The position numbers and the translations under genes are program-made. Below the pieces are notes generated by a model. The model did not search any database and was not told where the DNA came from. It saw only the letters and a program-made list of their open reading frames with translations. This document shows, piece after piece, positions 16,514-25,320 of a DNA stretch of 64,000 nt; position 1 is the stretch's first letter, and each line of letters starts with the position of its first letter. The DNA comes from Sphingobium_A sp965228065. Its GTDB lineage: Bacteria > Pseudomonadota > Alphaproteobacteria > Sphingomonadales > Sphingomonadaceae. The stretch is taken from contig OZ245788.1 in NCBI GenBank assembly GCA_965228065.1, positions 5,518,001-5,582,000 of the forward strand, given 5' to 3'.

Positions 16514-16951
16514 TTAAGCCGCCCTTGCGTTCGGCTGCCCGGCGACGAGCGCCGTGGGATCCAGCATCAGCAGCGATGCTTCGCCATCATCGAGCACACC
16601 CAGCGTCGCCACGGCCCAGCCCGCCCCCAGACGCGTGCGGACCGGCGATGGCGGCCCTTCGATCTCGCGAACATCCTCGACATGGTCGACGACCAGCCCG
16701 TAGTGATGCCCATCGACATCCACCACCACCGCGACCAGAAACTTGCCTGTTGGGCCAGGAGGCAGGTCGAGCGCCCGACGGCAATCGATCATCGTGATGA
16801 CCCGACTGCGCAGCGCGGCAAGCCCCAGCAGATGCGGCGGCATCAGCGGAACGGCGGTCACACGCGAGACATGCACCACCGAATCGATATGCGCAGCCTC
16901 GATGGCGATGCGCTGGCCATCCAGTTCGGCGATCAGGCAAAGCGTCTTCAT
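16514..16951 (-). CDS. cheW: Chemotaxis coupling protein CheW
   Basis: CheW links chemoreceptors to CheA. The 145-residue beta-rich protein matches one CheW domain: the start CLIAELDGQRIAIEAAHIDSV, the middle VPLMPPHLLGLAALRSRVITMIDCRRAL, and LVVDHVEDV. It begins two bases after the cheA stop. Confidence 0.94.
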   Translation of the reverse strand: MKTLCLIAELDGQRIAIEAAHIDSVVHVSRVTAVPLMPPHLLGLAALRSRVITMIDCRRALDLPPGPTGKFLVAVVVDVDGHHYGLVVDHVEDVREIEGPPSPVRTRLGAGWAVATLGVLDDGEASLLMLDPTALVAGQPNARAA

Positions 16952-16954
16952 CGC

Positions 16955-19288
16955 TCAGTTCCCCACACGCGCGCGACCGGCCTGCAGCGCCGTCATCAAT
17001 CCCGCACGATCGTAACGATAGACGCTGGCCGGATCCGCTCCGCGCGAGGCGATATCGCTCCGCAGGCGTAACAGCCGCCCACTGGGCGCATGGGTTTCCG
17101 CAGCGCTGCCTTCGCTGGCGATAATGATGTGCGCATCACCGGGTGGGACGTCACCATCGAACGCGACGCGATACCCCGCCGCTTCGACAAGTGGCCGAAG
17201 CACCTCACGCGTCCACGGATCATCGCGATCGCCGAGCAGGCAGAGTGGGCGCTCGGCGCCCGCGGGCGCGGACCCAACTGCATCTGCGAACAGCCAATGT
17301 GGATCCAGAAGCTCGATCTGCCGCCCGTCGAGCAAAGCGACGCCGGCAACGATGCCTTCATTGCGTGCCTGCACAACCGCTGCCGACAAACGGATGATAT
17401 CGACCACTTCCTCGATGGCATAAGCGAGTTCGACGGTACCATCGTTGAGACGCAGCACGCTCACTGTCTCGCGATCGGTCAGTGTGTCGAACCCGACAAG
17501 CGGAATGATGCGATCGTCGACCGCAAGACGCAGTCGACCCGCGCCGAAGCGTATCTGATCGCCGGCAACCTCTTCGATCCGCTCGACGACGCTCAGACGG
17601 ACGGCCCGCTCGACGCCATCGAGATCCCGGAACAACAGCGTCGAAACGCCCGGATCTTCGACCATCTCCGTGACCTCGACCTCGTCATCGGCCGCAGCGG
17701 TGGCAATGATGCCCGCAGCGTCGGCTATGCCGGCGGGGTCGAGCAGCAACATGGGCAAGCCGGTGTCCGGTAGCGTCATGCCGGCATAGACGCCGGCCGC
17801 CATGATCGTCGGGCACGCCGGACGCACCACCAGTTCCTGATGGTCGTGGAGTTCGGCAACGCTCAGCGCATAGGTGGCGCCGCCGGCGGAATTGAGAATG
17901 ATGAGCGAGCGCGGCATGGATTGCACGGCACGCTCTATGCCGAGAATCTGTTCCAGTTCGACGACCGGAATCCGCTCGTTCCTCAGCCGGGCGATGGTCG
18001 CGGCGCCAACGCGCTCGATGACGAGCGCTGTGTTGTTGTCGCGCACGATCTCACGAATCGCGGCGCGCGGAACCGCGAAATGATGCCCGCCCGCCCCCAC
18101 TGTGAGCGCGGGAATGATCGAGAGCGTCAGCGGCATGCGCAATGTGAGCGTGACGCCCTTGCCTGCAACGCTGGAGATATCGACGACGCCGCCGATCCGC
18201 TCGATATTGGCGCGAACCACGTCCATGCCGACGCCGCGCCCCGAAAGCGCCGTGACGGTCCGTGCGGTGGAAAGTCCCGGCTCGAACGCCAGTGCAAGCC
18301 GTGCTTCGTGCGACAGACGCTCGGCACGTTCCGCCGTGACGATGCCCGCAGCGATTGCCCGCGCAACCAGCCGGTCGGCGTCGATCCCGCGACCATCGTC
18401 GCTGACCTCGATCACGATCTGATTGCCTGACTGGCACGCCGTGATCCGCAACCGCCCCTGTGCACGCTTGCCGGCGCTGGCGCGGCCATCGGGCGTTTCG
18501 ATGCCATGATCGAGCGCATTGCGAATGATATGGGTCAGCGGATCGCGGATCAGTTCGATCATTTCGCGATCCAGTTCGACATCGCCGCCCTCGATGCGCA
18601 GGTCCACCGACTTGCCGAGTTCGGTCGAAATGTCGCGGACCAGCCGGGGGACCGAGGCGAAGAGCTTCTCGATTCGCTGCATGCGCGTGCGGGTGATCGT
18701 GTCCCGCATGTCGGCGACGCAGGCCGAAAGCCGCTCGAACGCGCCCTCCACCACCGTTTCGGCGCCGCTATCCTGCAGACGTCGCGACAATTCGTTGCGG
18801 GCGAGCACCAGATCGGAAACCCCCGCCATCATCCGGTCGAGCAGATCCAGCGAGATACGGATGCTTCGCGTCGTGCCGCGCTGCGTGGAAACAGGTGATT
18901 CGGCGACCAGCTGCGCAGGCGCGCCGCCAACGCCGACCGCAACGATCAAGTGATCGTCGCTGCCATGGACGGCTTCCCCGGTATCGAGTGCTTCGGCCAG
19001 TTCGGCGATGCGATCGACAATTGCGAGAACCGCGCCGACCAGCGCGCTGTCTGCCGGCCGCGCGCCCTCGCGAACCTGCGAAAGCGCGTCTTCGGCCGCA
19101 TGGCTCAGCCGTTCGAGCCGATCGAGATTGAGGAAGCCGCAGCTGCCCTTGACGGTGTGGACGAAGCGGAAGATCGCATCCAGCCGCTCGCGGTCGGCCG
19201 GGTCCTTTTCCCAGGCGACGAGTTCCCCCGACAACGCCTCGAGCGTTTCACGGGTCTCCGCGATGAATTCGGCCAGAATATCGTCCAT
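16955..19288 (-). CDS. cheA: Chemotaxis sensor kinase CheA
   Basis: The 777-residue kinase starts with an HPt domain (1-105) with phospho-accepting His44 in RFVHTVKGSCGF. There is only a short linker and no clear P2 (CheY-docking) domain. The dimerisation region (about 140-200) is followed by the ATPase (RNALDHGIE, DDGRGID, SGRGVGMDVV). The regulatory CheW-like domain is at about 375-500. The tail is longer than usual: a second CheW-like stretch (about 550-640) and a final 100 residues (LCLLGDRDDPWTREVLRPLV...) that look like a receiver without the key acidic residues. The start ATG is at 19288. Confidence 0.94.
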   Translation of the reverse strand: MDDILAEFIAETRETLEALSGELVAWEKDPADRERLDAIFRFVHTVKGSCGFLNLDRLERLSHAAEDALSQVREGARPADSALVGAVLAIVDRIAELAEALDTGEAVHGSDDHLIVAVGVGGAPAQLVAESPVSTQRGTTRSIRISLDLLDRMMAGVSDLVLARNELSRRLQDSGAETVVEGAFERLSACVADMRDTITRTRMQRIEKLFASVPRLVRDISTELGKSVDLRIEGGDVELDREMIELIRDPLTHIIRNALDHGIETPDGRASAGKRAQGRLRITACQSGNQIVIEVSDDGRGIDADRLVARAIAAGIVTAERAERLSHEARLALAFEPGLSTARTVTALSGRGVGMDVVRANIERIGGVVDISSVAGKGVTLTLRMPLTLSIIPALTVGAGGHHFAVPRAAIREIVRDNNTALVIERVGAATIARLRNERIPVVELEQILGIERAVQSMPRSLIILNSAGGATYALSVAELHDHQELVVRPACPTIMAAGVYAGMTLPDTGLPMLLLDPAGIADAAGIIATAAADDEVEVTEMVEDPGVSTLLFRDLDGVERAVRLSVVERIEEVAGDQIRFGAGRLRLAVDDRIIPLVGFDTLTDRETVSVLRLNDGTVELAYAIEEVVDIIRLSAAVVQARNEGIVAGVALLDGRQIELLDPHWLFADAVGSAPAGAERPLCLLGDRDDPWTREVLRPLVEAAGYRVAFDGDVPPGDAHIIIASEGSAAETHAPSGRLLRLRSDIASRGADPASVYRYDRAGLMTALQAGRARVGN

Positions 19289-19331
19289 TGGGTCCGCCAG
19301 CAGCTTGGGGACCCGTCATGACGGAGCGTGG

Positions 19332-19346
19332 TTAAGAAGCCGTTAG
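19332..19346. promoter_or_regulatory. CtrA-like binding site upstream of cheA
   Basis: TTAA-GAAGCCG-TTAG matches the CtrA full site TTAA-N7-TTAA with one change. It lies 44-58 bases before the cheA start, in the 64-base gap after the chpT-like gene. CtrA control of motility and chemotaxis genes is well known in alphaproteobacteria; use of this site is an inference. Confidence 0.4.
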
Positions 19347-19352
19347 AATGGT

Positions 19353-20009
19353 TTATGCAGGGGCCACGCCCGTGCCGATTACCGCACCGAACAACAGCAC
19401 CGGATCCTCGGGTTCGGACACCTGGATCAGCCCGCCGCTTTCGGCGACGATCCGGTGTGCCAGCCAGGCAGCGGCCGCGCGGGGCGTCAGCGCATCGGGA
19501 GACACTTCGCCGAGCAGAGCCTTGCGCAGTTCGGCGTCGAGGACCAGGCGAGGCCCCTCGGCCCGCACGACGATCTCGGTCTTCAGGCCATGGCGTTCCG
19601 CGCCCACGTCAAGCCGGCCGCCACGCACCAATGCGTCGCCGCCCATCAGCGCCAGATTCAGCAACACCTTGATCGCGGTCTTGCTGAGCGCGGCCTCACC
19701 GACCATCCAGCCCAGTTCGATTCGGCCGTCGATGCCGAACAACCCCTCGATTGCTGCCTTGGCCTCGCGTGCGTCGACCTCCTCACCGAATCCTCCGGCG
19801 GCGCCGAAGGCCAGACGGAAGAATTTCAGCTTGTTGGCCGATGTCCGCGCACTCTCGCTGAGCAATTCCAGGCAGCGTGCCCGCATTTCCGGATCATGCT
19901 CGTCGGCCAGCAGCTCCAGCCCGTTATTGAGCGCGCCGACCGGGCTCAGCAGATCGTGGCAGAGCCGCGAACAGAGCAGGCTGGCGAAATCCACGGCGTT
20001 GATCGACAT
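19353..20009 (-). CDS. chpT: ChpT-like histidine phosphotransferase
   Basis: 218 residues: an N-terminal helical hairpin with the phospho-accepting histidine in LLCSRLCHDLLSPVGAL (His18), and a degenerate HATPase-like C-terminal half lacking ATP-binding motifs. This is the fold of Caulobacter ChpT, which relays phosphate from CckA to CtrA and CpdR. Met at 20009 (MSINAVDF) was chosen; the frame extends 19 codons further and would overlap the JAMM gene. It lies upstream of cheA and is probably co-transcribed with the JAMM gene. Confidence 0.88.
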   Translation of the reverse strand: MSINAVDFASLLCSRLCHDLLSPVGALNNGLELLADEHDPEMRARCLELLSESARTSANKLKFFRLAFGAAGGFGEEVDAREAKAAIEGLFGIDGRIELGWMVGEAALSKTAIKVLLNLALMGGDALVRGGRLDVGAERHGLKTEIVVRAEGPRLVLDAELRKALLGEVSPDALTPRAAAAWLAHRIVAESGGLIQVSEPEDPVLLFGAVIGTGVAPA

Positions 20010-20058
20010 TCCGATCCCTTCATTCGATTTGCGCGCCCTTCTGGCGAAGGCGGCGGCG

Positions 20059-20463
20059 TCATGCAACCAACTCGACCCGTTGGCAAATCGCGAAACCGTT
20101 CGGATCGTCGCCCAATCGCCACAGTGCGGCGCCGCGATCGGCCAGGATCAACCAGAATTGCACCGGTGTTCCCCTGGCCGCATCCCGGTCGCGCGCCGAG
20201 GGTTCGGCGGCGCCCCGCGGGTGGCTATGATAATGGCCGATGGAGGCGGGGCCGCCGGCGCGCGACACGCGCGCCTGTTCGAACAGTGCCTGCGGATCGA
20301 TCTCGAAACTGTCATGCGGGTTTTCAGAGACATTGGCCGCACTTGCAGCGTCGAGGATTTCCCCGGAGTTTCCGAGCAAGAGGCCGCAAATCTCGCGATC
20401 CGGAGCCGCAGCCGCCTCTGCAATCAATCGGTCGAGCAATGCTCTTGAAATTCGCATGACCAT
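20059..20463 (-). CDS. M67-family (JAMM/MPN+) metallopeptidase-like protein
   Basis: A 134-residue JAB1/MPN+ domain. The zinc motif is complete: Glu in REICGLLLG, then HSHPRGAAEPSARD, which fits HxHPx6SxxD. Bacterial relatives cleave isopeptide or sulfur-carrier tails; the substrate here is unknown. Three in-frame ATGs follow GGGAG; the second (20463) has the best spacing. The start region faces the divergent rluD. Confidence 0.82.
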   Translation of the reverse strand: MVMRISRALLDRLIAEAAAAPDREICGLLLGNSGEILDAASAANVSENPHDSFEIDPQALFEQARVSRAGGPASIGHYHSHPRGAAEPSARDRDAARGTPVQFWLILADRGAALWRLGDDPNGFAICQRVELVA

Positions 20464-20480
20464 TCCCATCTCCCTAAGCG

Positions 20481-21431
20481 ATGGTTCGGGGGGGTTCCAC
20501 TGTCGATGCACGGATCGCGGAGAACGCGAACGGATTGCGTTTGGACCGCGCCCTGGCCGACGCGGTTCCCACCCTTTCGCGCGAACGGATCAAGGCGCTG
20601 ATCGCCGGCGGCAAGGTTCGCGACGCCGCAGGCGTGCCGGTTCGCGACCCGTCGGCCAAGGCCCCCGCGGGCGCCGCGTTCGAGATCGAGATTCCGCTGC
20701 CCGTTGCCGCGCACAACGAAGCGCAGGACATTCCGCTAGAGATCGCGTTCGAGGACGAATATCTGATCGTCATCGACAAGCCCGCCGGGCTCGTGGTTCA
20801 TCCTGCCGCCGGCAATTTCGACGGCACGCTGGTCAACGCATTGCTCCATCATTGCGGCGGCAGCCTGTCGGGAATCGGCGGCGTGGCGCGGCCGGGGATT
20901 GTCCATCGCATCGACAAGGATACGTCGGGTCTGATGGTCGCGGCCAAGACCGATCAGGCGCATGAAGGGCTGGCAAAGCAATTCGCGGCGCATTCGATCG
21001 ACCGGCGCTACCACGCGATCGTGGGCGGCCACCCCGCCCCGCCCGCCGGCAAGATCGATGCCCCGCTCGCCCGCTCGCCCGCCAACCGCAAAAAGATCGC
21101 GATCGTGGCCGGCGGCAAGCGCGCGGTGACGCACTATCGTACGATCCAGCAGCTCAGGGATGCGGCTTTGGTCGAATGTCGACTGGAAACCGGCCGGACT
21201 CACCAGGTGCGGGTCCATATGGCGTCGATCGGCCACGCACTGCTCGGCGACCCGGTTTATGGCCGCCCCAAAGAATCGCGGCGCGCGGTGCTGAAGCGGC
21301 TGGAATTCAATCGGCAGGCGCTGCACGCTGCGCATCTCGGGTTCGTCCACCCGATCACAAGCGCGGCTTTAGCGTTCGATAGCAAAATGCCTGACGATAT
21401 GCAGGAACTGTTCAGCTCATTGGTGGTATAG
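20481..21431 (+). CDS. rluD: 23S rRNA pseudouridine synthase RluD family
   Basis: An N-terminal S4 RNA-binding domain (about residues 18-80, LSRERIKALIAGGKV) precedes the pseudouridine synthase domain. The catalytic aspartate is in HRIDKDTSGLMV, and the motif ETGRTHQVRVHM follows. At 316 residues it fits RluD, which modifies helix 69 of 23S rRNA; RluC-type specificity cannot be excluded. rpoH follows 47 bases downstream. Confidence 0.93.
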   Translation: MVRGGSTVDARIAENANGLRLDRALADAVPTLSRERIKALIAGGKVRDAAGVPVRDPSAKAPAGAAFEIEIPLPVAAHNEAQDIPLEIAFEDEYLIVIDKPAGLVVHPAAGNFDGTLVNALLHHCGGSLSGIGGVARPGIVHRIDKDTSGLMVAAKTDQAHEGLAKQFAAHSIDRRYHAIVGGHPAPPAGKIDAPLARSPANRKKIAIVAGGKRAVTHYRTIQQLRDAALVECRLETGRTHQVRVHMASIGHALLGDPVYGRPKESRRAVLKRLEFNRQALHAAHLGFVHPITSAALAFDSKMPDDMQELFSSLVV

Positions 21432-21478
21432 ATTTTTCAAGGTAGACCGCGCCTATCGAGGGCGGTTGAAGGGAGTGA

Positions 21479-22396
21479 ATGAAGATCATGGCCGGCAACA
21501 CCAACGTCCCCGCGACGATCCCCGCTCTGGGTGGTGAACAGAGCCTCAATCGCTATCTGACTGAGATCAAGAAGTTTCCGATCCTGGCGCCAGAGCAGGA
21601 ATATATGCTCGCCAAGCGCTATCAGGAACATCAGGATCCCACGGCAGCGGCCCAACTCGTCACGTCGCACCTGCGACTCGTGGCCAAGATCGCCATGGGC
21701 TATCGCGGCTACGGCCTGCCCGTTTCCGAGCTGATCTCGGAGGGCAATATCGGCCTGATGCAGGGCGTTAAGAAATTCGAGCCCGATCGCGGCTTCCGTC
21801 TCGCCACCTATGCGATGTGGTGGATCCGCGCCTCGATCCAGGAGTTCATCCTGCGGTCGTGGAGCCTGGTGAAGATGGGCACCACCGCCTCGCAGAAGAA
21901 GCTGTTCTTCAACCTGCGCCGGATGAAGAACAAGCTCGACGCGTTCGAGGACGGCGATCTGCGTCCGGAGGACGTCACCAAGATCGCGACCGATCTCGGC
22001 GTGAGCGAACAGGACGTCACCAGCATGAATCGTCGCATGGCGATGGGCGGGGATACCTCGCTCAACGTCTCGATGCGCGAGGATGGCGACGGCCAGTGGC
22101 AGGATTGGTTGCAGGACGAAGGTCCGCTGCAGGATGAGCGCATCGCCGACGCGGAAGAGCGCGACGTGCGCCACACCATGCTGGTCGAAGCGATGACCGA
22201 TCTGAACGATCGCGAGAAGCACATTCTGTCCGAGCGCCGTCTGGCCGAGGATCCCAAAACGCTCGAGGAATTGAGCCAGGTCTATGGCGTGTCGCGCGAA
22301 CGCGTCCGCCAGATCGAGGTTCGCGCCTTCGAGAAGCTGCAAAAGGCGATGATGCGCATCGCTGGCGGCAAGGGGCTGATGCCAGCCCTCGCCTGA
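21479..22396 (+). CDS. rpoH: RNA polymerase sigma factor RpoH (sigma-32)
   Basis: The heat-shock sigma factor. Region 2 shows LRLVAKIAMGYRGYGLPVSELISEGN and the -10-binding part RLATYAMWWIRASIQEFI. The RpoH box region follows (QKKLFFNLRRMKNKL). Region 4 has the helix-turn-helix SQVYGVSRERVRQIEVRAFEKL. Length is 305. MKIMAG at 21479 is close to AGGGAGTG; the Met at 21488 would also be possible. A clear terminator follows. Alphaproteobacteria often have two RpoH paralogs; which one this is cannot be told. Confidence 0.95.
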   Translation: MKIMAGNTNVPATIPALGGEQSLNRYLTEIKKFPILAPEQEYMLAKRYQEHQDPTAAAQLVTSHLRLVAKIAMGYRGYGLPVSELISEGNIGLMQGVKKFEPDRGFRLATYAMWWIRASIQEFILRSWSLVKMGTTASQKKLFFNLRRMKNKLDAFEDGDLRPEDVTKIATDLGVSEQDVTSMNRRMAMGGDTSLNVSMREDGDGQWQDWLQDEGPLQDERIADAEERDVRHTMLVEAMTDLNDREKHILSERRLAEDPKTLEELSQVYGVSRERVRQIEVRAFEKLQKAMMRIAGGKGLMPALA

Positions 22397-22422
22397 GTTC
22401 GCGCAATGCGTCCGAAAATCAG

Positions 22423-22453
22423 GGGCCGGCACCTTCGGGTGTCGGCCCTTTTC
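22423..22453 (+). terminator. Rho-independent terminator after rpoH
   Basis: An 11-bp stem (GGGCCGGCACC / GGTGTCGGCCC, one G-T pair) with loop TTCG, followed by TTTTC. Confidence 0.88.
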
Positions 22454-22553
22454 ATTTCGGGCACCGCCAAACCGTGGGTGGCGAAGCGGCGGCGGCTCGT
22501 CTATCCGTTCTCCACGTCCCAGGATTCAGGGGCAGAATGACCGGAGGGAATGG

Positions 22554-23222
22554 ATGCTCAAGCTCTTCATCGGCAACAAGGCTTATTCGTCCTGGTCGCT
22601 GCGGGGCTGGCTTGCAGTCCGTCAGTCGGGCCTCGCCTTCGAAGAGAATGTGGTGCCGCTCTACGATCAGGATTGGGACAAGCGCCGCGAAGGCGACGAG
22701 TTCGCGCCATCCTCGGGCAAGGTCCCCATTTTGTGGGATGGCGAAGTCGTCGTCTGGGACAGCCTGGCCATCATCGAATATCTTGCGGAAAAGTCGGGTC
22801 ACGAAAAATTCTGGCCCGAGGACGACGCTGCACGCGGCATGGCGCGATCGATGGCCGCCGAAATGCACTCCAGCTTTGCCGCGCTGCGCCGCGAGCACAG
22901 CATGAACGTCCGCCAGATCTATGAGCCGCGCGAACCCTCCGACGCGGTGAAGCAGGACATCGTCCGCATCATGCAGCTTTGGGCGGAGGCCCGCGCCCGT
23001 TTCGGTGGCGCCGGCGATTTCCTGTTCGGCGATTTCGGTGCGGCGGACATCATGTTCGCCCCGGTGATCACGCGTTTCGTCACCTACCAGCTTCCTGTGG
23101 CACGGTTCGCCGAACCCTATATGCTCGCGGTGATCAACCACCCGTTCATGCAGGACTGGATCGCGGGCGCGCAGGAAGAAAATTGGGTGATCGAGAAGTT
23201 CGAGCAGCCGCAAGGCAACTAG
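22554..23222 (+). CDS. Glutathione S-transferase family protein
   Basis: The N-terminal thioredoxin-like half (residues 1-80) has NKAYSSWSLRGWLAV at the expected catalytic position (a serine/tyrosine cluster), KVPILWDG with the cis-proline, and DSLAIIEYL. The helical C-terminal half runs from about 90 to 215. It likely conjugates or reduces electrophiles with glutathione; the substrate is unknown. The start follows CCGGAGGGAATGG. Length 222. Confidence 0.92.
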   Translation: MLKLFIGNKAYSSWSLRGWLAVRQSGLAFEENVVPLYDQDWDKRREGDEFAPSSGKVPILWDGEVVVWDSLAIIEYLAEKSGHEKFWPEDDAARGMARSMAAEMHSSFAALRREHSMNVRQIYEPREPSDAVKQDIVRIMQLWAEARARFGGAGDFLFGDFGAADIMFAPVITRFVTYQLPVARFAEPYMLAVINHPFMQDWIAGAQEENWVIEKFEQPQGN

Positions 23223-23385
23223 AGCCTGATCGCTTGAGGTGGAAGCGCTCCGCGCTTCCGCCGATGGCGTGAAACGTCAGTTCGGCGAAGCCAATCAGGC
23301 TCTATCATATGGTTGAGACCATGATTGGCTTCGCCGTACTGGCGTTTCACACTTCAGATTGAATCAATCTTACGTGATCATGGTC
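23221..23385. repeat. Nested inverted-repeat element between convergent genes
   Basis: The block begins with AGAGCCTGATCGCTTGAGGT; the first ten bases pair with ATCAGGCTCT at 23294-23303. A larger pair of 29-nt arms (23269-23297 and 23322-23350) matches with two mismatches. GACCATGAT at about 23317 pairs with ATCATGGTC at about 23377. The first 23 bases of the family core (23228-23250) recur exactly, inverted, at 57253-57275. There is no reading frame. Confidence 0.8.
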
Positions 23386-23394
23386 TAAGGCGCG

Positions 23395-23754
23395 CTATCC
23401 CGCCGCGTGGCTGACGAACTCGACCAGCCGACCATCCGGATCCCGCAGATAGCCTGCATAATAGTTGGGGTGAATGTGCGGCGCGAGCGCCGGCGCACGA
23501 TCCAGCCGGTGACCATTTTCCTCGCCGACCGCATAGATGCGGTCGACCGTGGCGCGATCGGGCGCGGCGAACGCGAAATGCGCATCGGACACCGGATCGC
23601 CCTCCACCAGGAACAGGTCGAGCGAGCGGCCGTCGCCGAACCCCTTGGCTGCGCCGTCGACGCGCAGCGTGTAGCCGAGCGGCGCGAGCAGGTCGGCATA
23701 GAAGCGCACGCTGGCGCCCAGATCGCGTGTCTTGAGCTCGAGATGGTCGATCAT
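23395..23754 (-). CDS. Glyoxalase/dioxygenase-superfamily (VOC) protein
   Basis: 119 residues with the VOC pattern: MIDHLELKTRDLGASVRFYADLL at the start and YAGYLRDPDGRLVEFVSH at the end, whose Glu and the early His are candidate metal ligands. The reaction is unknown. The start overlaps the upstream PLP-enzyme stop (ATGA), so the two are coupled and probably act in one pathway. The reading frame extends upstream, but that part is the shadow of the PLP gene. Confidence 0.88.
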   Translation of the reverse strand: MIDHLELKTRDLGASVRFYADLLAPLGYTLRVDGAAKGFGDGRSLDLFLVEGDPVSDAHFAFAAPDRATVDRIYAVGEENGHRLDRAPALAPHIHPNYYAGYLRDPDGRLVEFVSHAAG

Positions 23755-24716
23755 GCTGGTATCTCCGGTGAAGGGATCAGGGTTTCCGGGGCCGGCGCAT
23801 CGACATTGCCGCCGCACAGCGGAATGGCGACGCTGCGTCCGCGCCACCGCTCCGGATCGGCGATCAACGCGGCCAGGCCGGCGACGCCAGCGGGCTCGAC
23901 GATCAAGCCGAGATGGTCGGCGACAAGCCCCATCGCGGAACGGATCGCGTCCTCGCTCACCAGCACGACATCGTCGGCGATGCAGCGCACCGCTTCGACC
24001 GCATAAGGCACCGGCACACGCACCGCGATGCCATCGGCGATGGTCGGCGCCGTCGGCGTTTCGACGATCCGGCCGGTGCGTACGGATTCGGCCATGGCAG
24101 GTGCACGTTCGGCTGCGACCAGCACGACTCTGGTCTGGGGTGACACATGTTTTATCCATGTGCCGACACCCGACGCGAGCGCACCATTGCCCAGCGGCAC
24201 CAATATCGCGTCGAAAGGGCCCGCGCGCTCGGTCATCTCCAGCGCAAGCGTGCCCGCGCCTTCGGCGATCGCAACTTCTGCGCCATCCTCGACGAAAACA
24301 TGCCCCTCACGCTCGGCCAGCGCCCGCGCGACATGTTTCGCATCGTCGAAATCGCGGCCGAGCAGGCGGACGTCCGCACCCAGCCGCTCCATCGCCTCGC
24401 GCTTCGTCACGACGACATCACGCGCCGTGACGACAATCAGGGGAAATCCGCGCCCGCGTGCTGCCCAGGCGAGCCCCTGGCCGAAATTGCCGGCCGAGGC
24501 GCAAACGAGCGGCCTCGGCGAATCGAGGCTCGCCAGGAATGCGCCGGCGCCACGTCCCTTGAACGAGCGGATCGGATTGGCCGTTTCATCCTTGAAAGTG
24601 ACGGCGGCACCGACCAGCCGGTCGAGCGTGTCCGAGCGCCGCAGCGGCGTGTCGAGAAAAACCGGGTCGATCCGGTCGTTGGCGGCGATGATGCCTTGAG
24701 GGTCTGGATAGTTCAT
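23751..24716 (-). CDS. PLP-dependent threonine dehydratase-like enzyme (fold type II)
   Basis: 321 residues of the tryptophan-synthase-beta superfamily. The Schiff-base lysine is in NPIRSFKGRGA (about 53), the substrate loop is CASAGNFGQG, and the phosphate-binding loop is PLGNGALASGVG. There is no regulatory ACT domain. It may deaminate threonine or serine, or act on another hydroxy-amino acid. It is coupled to the VOC gene and divergent from an Lrp-type regulator, which may control it. Confidence 0.87.
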   Translation of the reverse strand: MNYPDPQGIIAANDRIDPVFLDTPLRRSDTLDRLVGAAVTFKDETANPIRSFKGRGAGAFLASLDSPRPLVCASAGNFGQGLAWAARGRGFPLIVVTARDVVVTKREAMERLGADVRLLGRDFDDAKHVARALAEREGHVFVEDGAEVAIAEGAGTLALEMTERAGPFDAILVPLGNGALASGVGTWIKHVSPQTRVVLVAAERAPAMAESVRTGRIVETPTAPTIADGIAVRVPVPYAVEAVRCIADDVVLVSEDAIRSAMGLVADHLGLIVEPAGVAGLAALIADPERWRGRSVAIPLCGGNVDAPAPETLIPSPEIPA

Positions 24717-24811
24717 CGCCCAAAGATAGGCGGGTGATTGGCCGTTTTTTATCGAACAATCATCATCGAACGCCTGAAATCGGCGATATCAAATGCTATG
24801 GCGCCGAAATC

Positions 24812-25291
24812 ATGCAGAACACTCTCGACAGTTTCGACCGGCGAATCCTCGACATCGTCCAGCGCGACGGTGATCTGACCGCGGAGGCGCTCGGCGAACG
24901 GGTCGGCCTGTCCGCTTCGGCGGCACTGCGGCGGTTGCGGCGACTGAAGACGGACGGCACGATCGCGGCGACCGTCGCGGTGGTCGATCCCGCGGCGGTG
25001 GGCAAGCCGACCTTTTTCATCGTGGCACTGGAAATCGAGCGGGAACGCGCCGAACTGCTGGCGCGCCTCCGCCGCTGGTTCGCCGATGAGGATCAGATCC
25101 AGCAAGTCTATTATGTCACCGGCAGCGCGGATTTCGTGCTGATCGTCACCGCACCCGACGTCGATTCCTACGACGCGCTGATGAGCCGCATGATCGCCGA
25201 CAACGCCAATGTCCGGCGCTTTACCACCAATGTCGTACTCGGTCCGGGCAAGCGCGGGCTTTTCGTTCCGGTGCTTCCGCCGGCGGAGTAA
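24812..25291 (+). CDS. Lrp/AsnC-family transcriptional regulator
   Basis: 159 residues. The N-terminal helix-turn-helix (about 5-55) contains LTAEALGERVGLSASAALRRL. The C-terminal RAM domain (about 65-150) has VYYVTGSADFVLIV. Met 24812 (MQNTLDSFD) is the family-like start; the frame continues 26 codons upstream without support. It is divergent from the threonine-dehydratase-like gene, a common arrangement for amino-acid-responsive local control. Confidence 0.92.
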   Translation: MQNTLDSFDRRILDIVQRDGDLTAEALGERVGLSASAALRRLRRLKTDGTIAATVAVVDPAAVGKPTFFIVALEIERERAELLARLRRWFADEDQIQQVYYVTGSADFVLIVTAPDVDSYDALMSRMIADNANVRRFTTNVVLGPGKRGLFVPVLPPAE

Positions 25292-25320
25292 CGGGCGTTA
25301 GCCTGGACTTTTGCCCCCCT

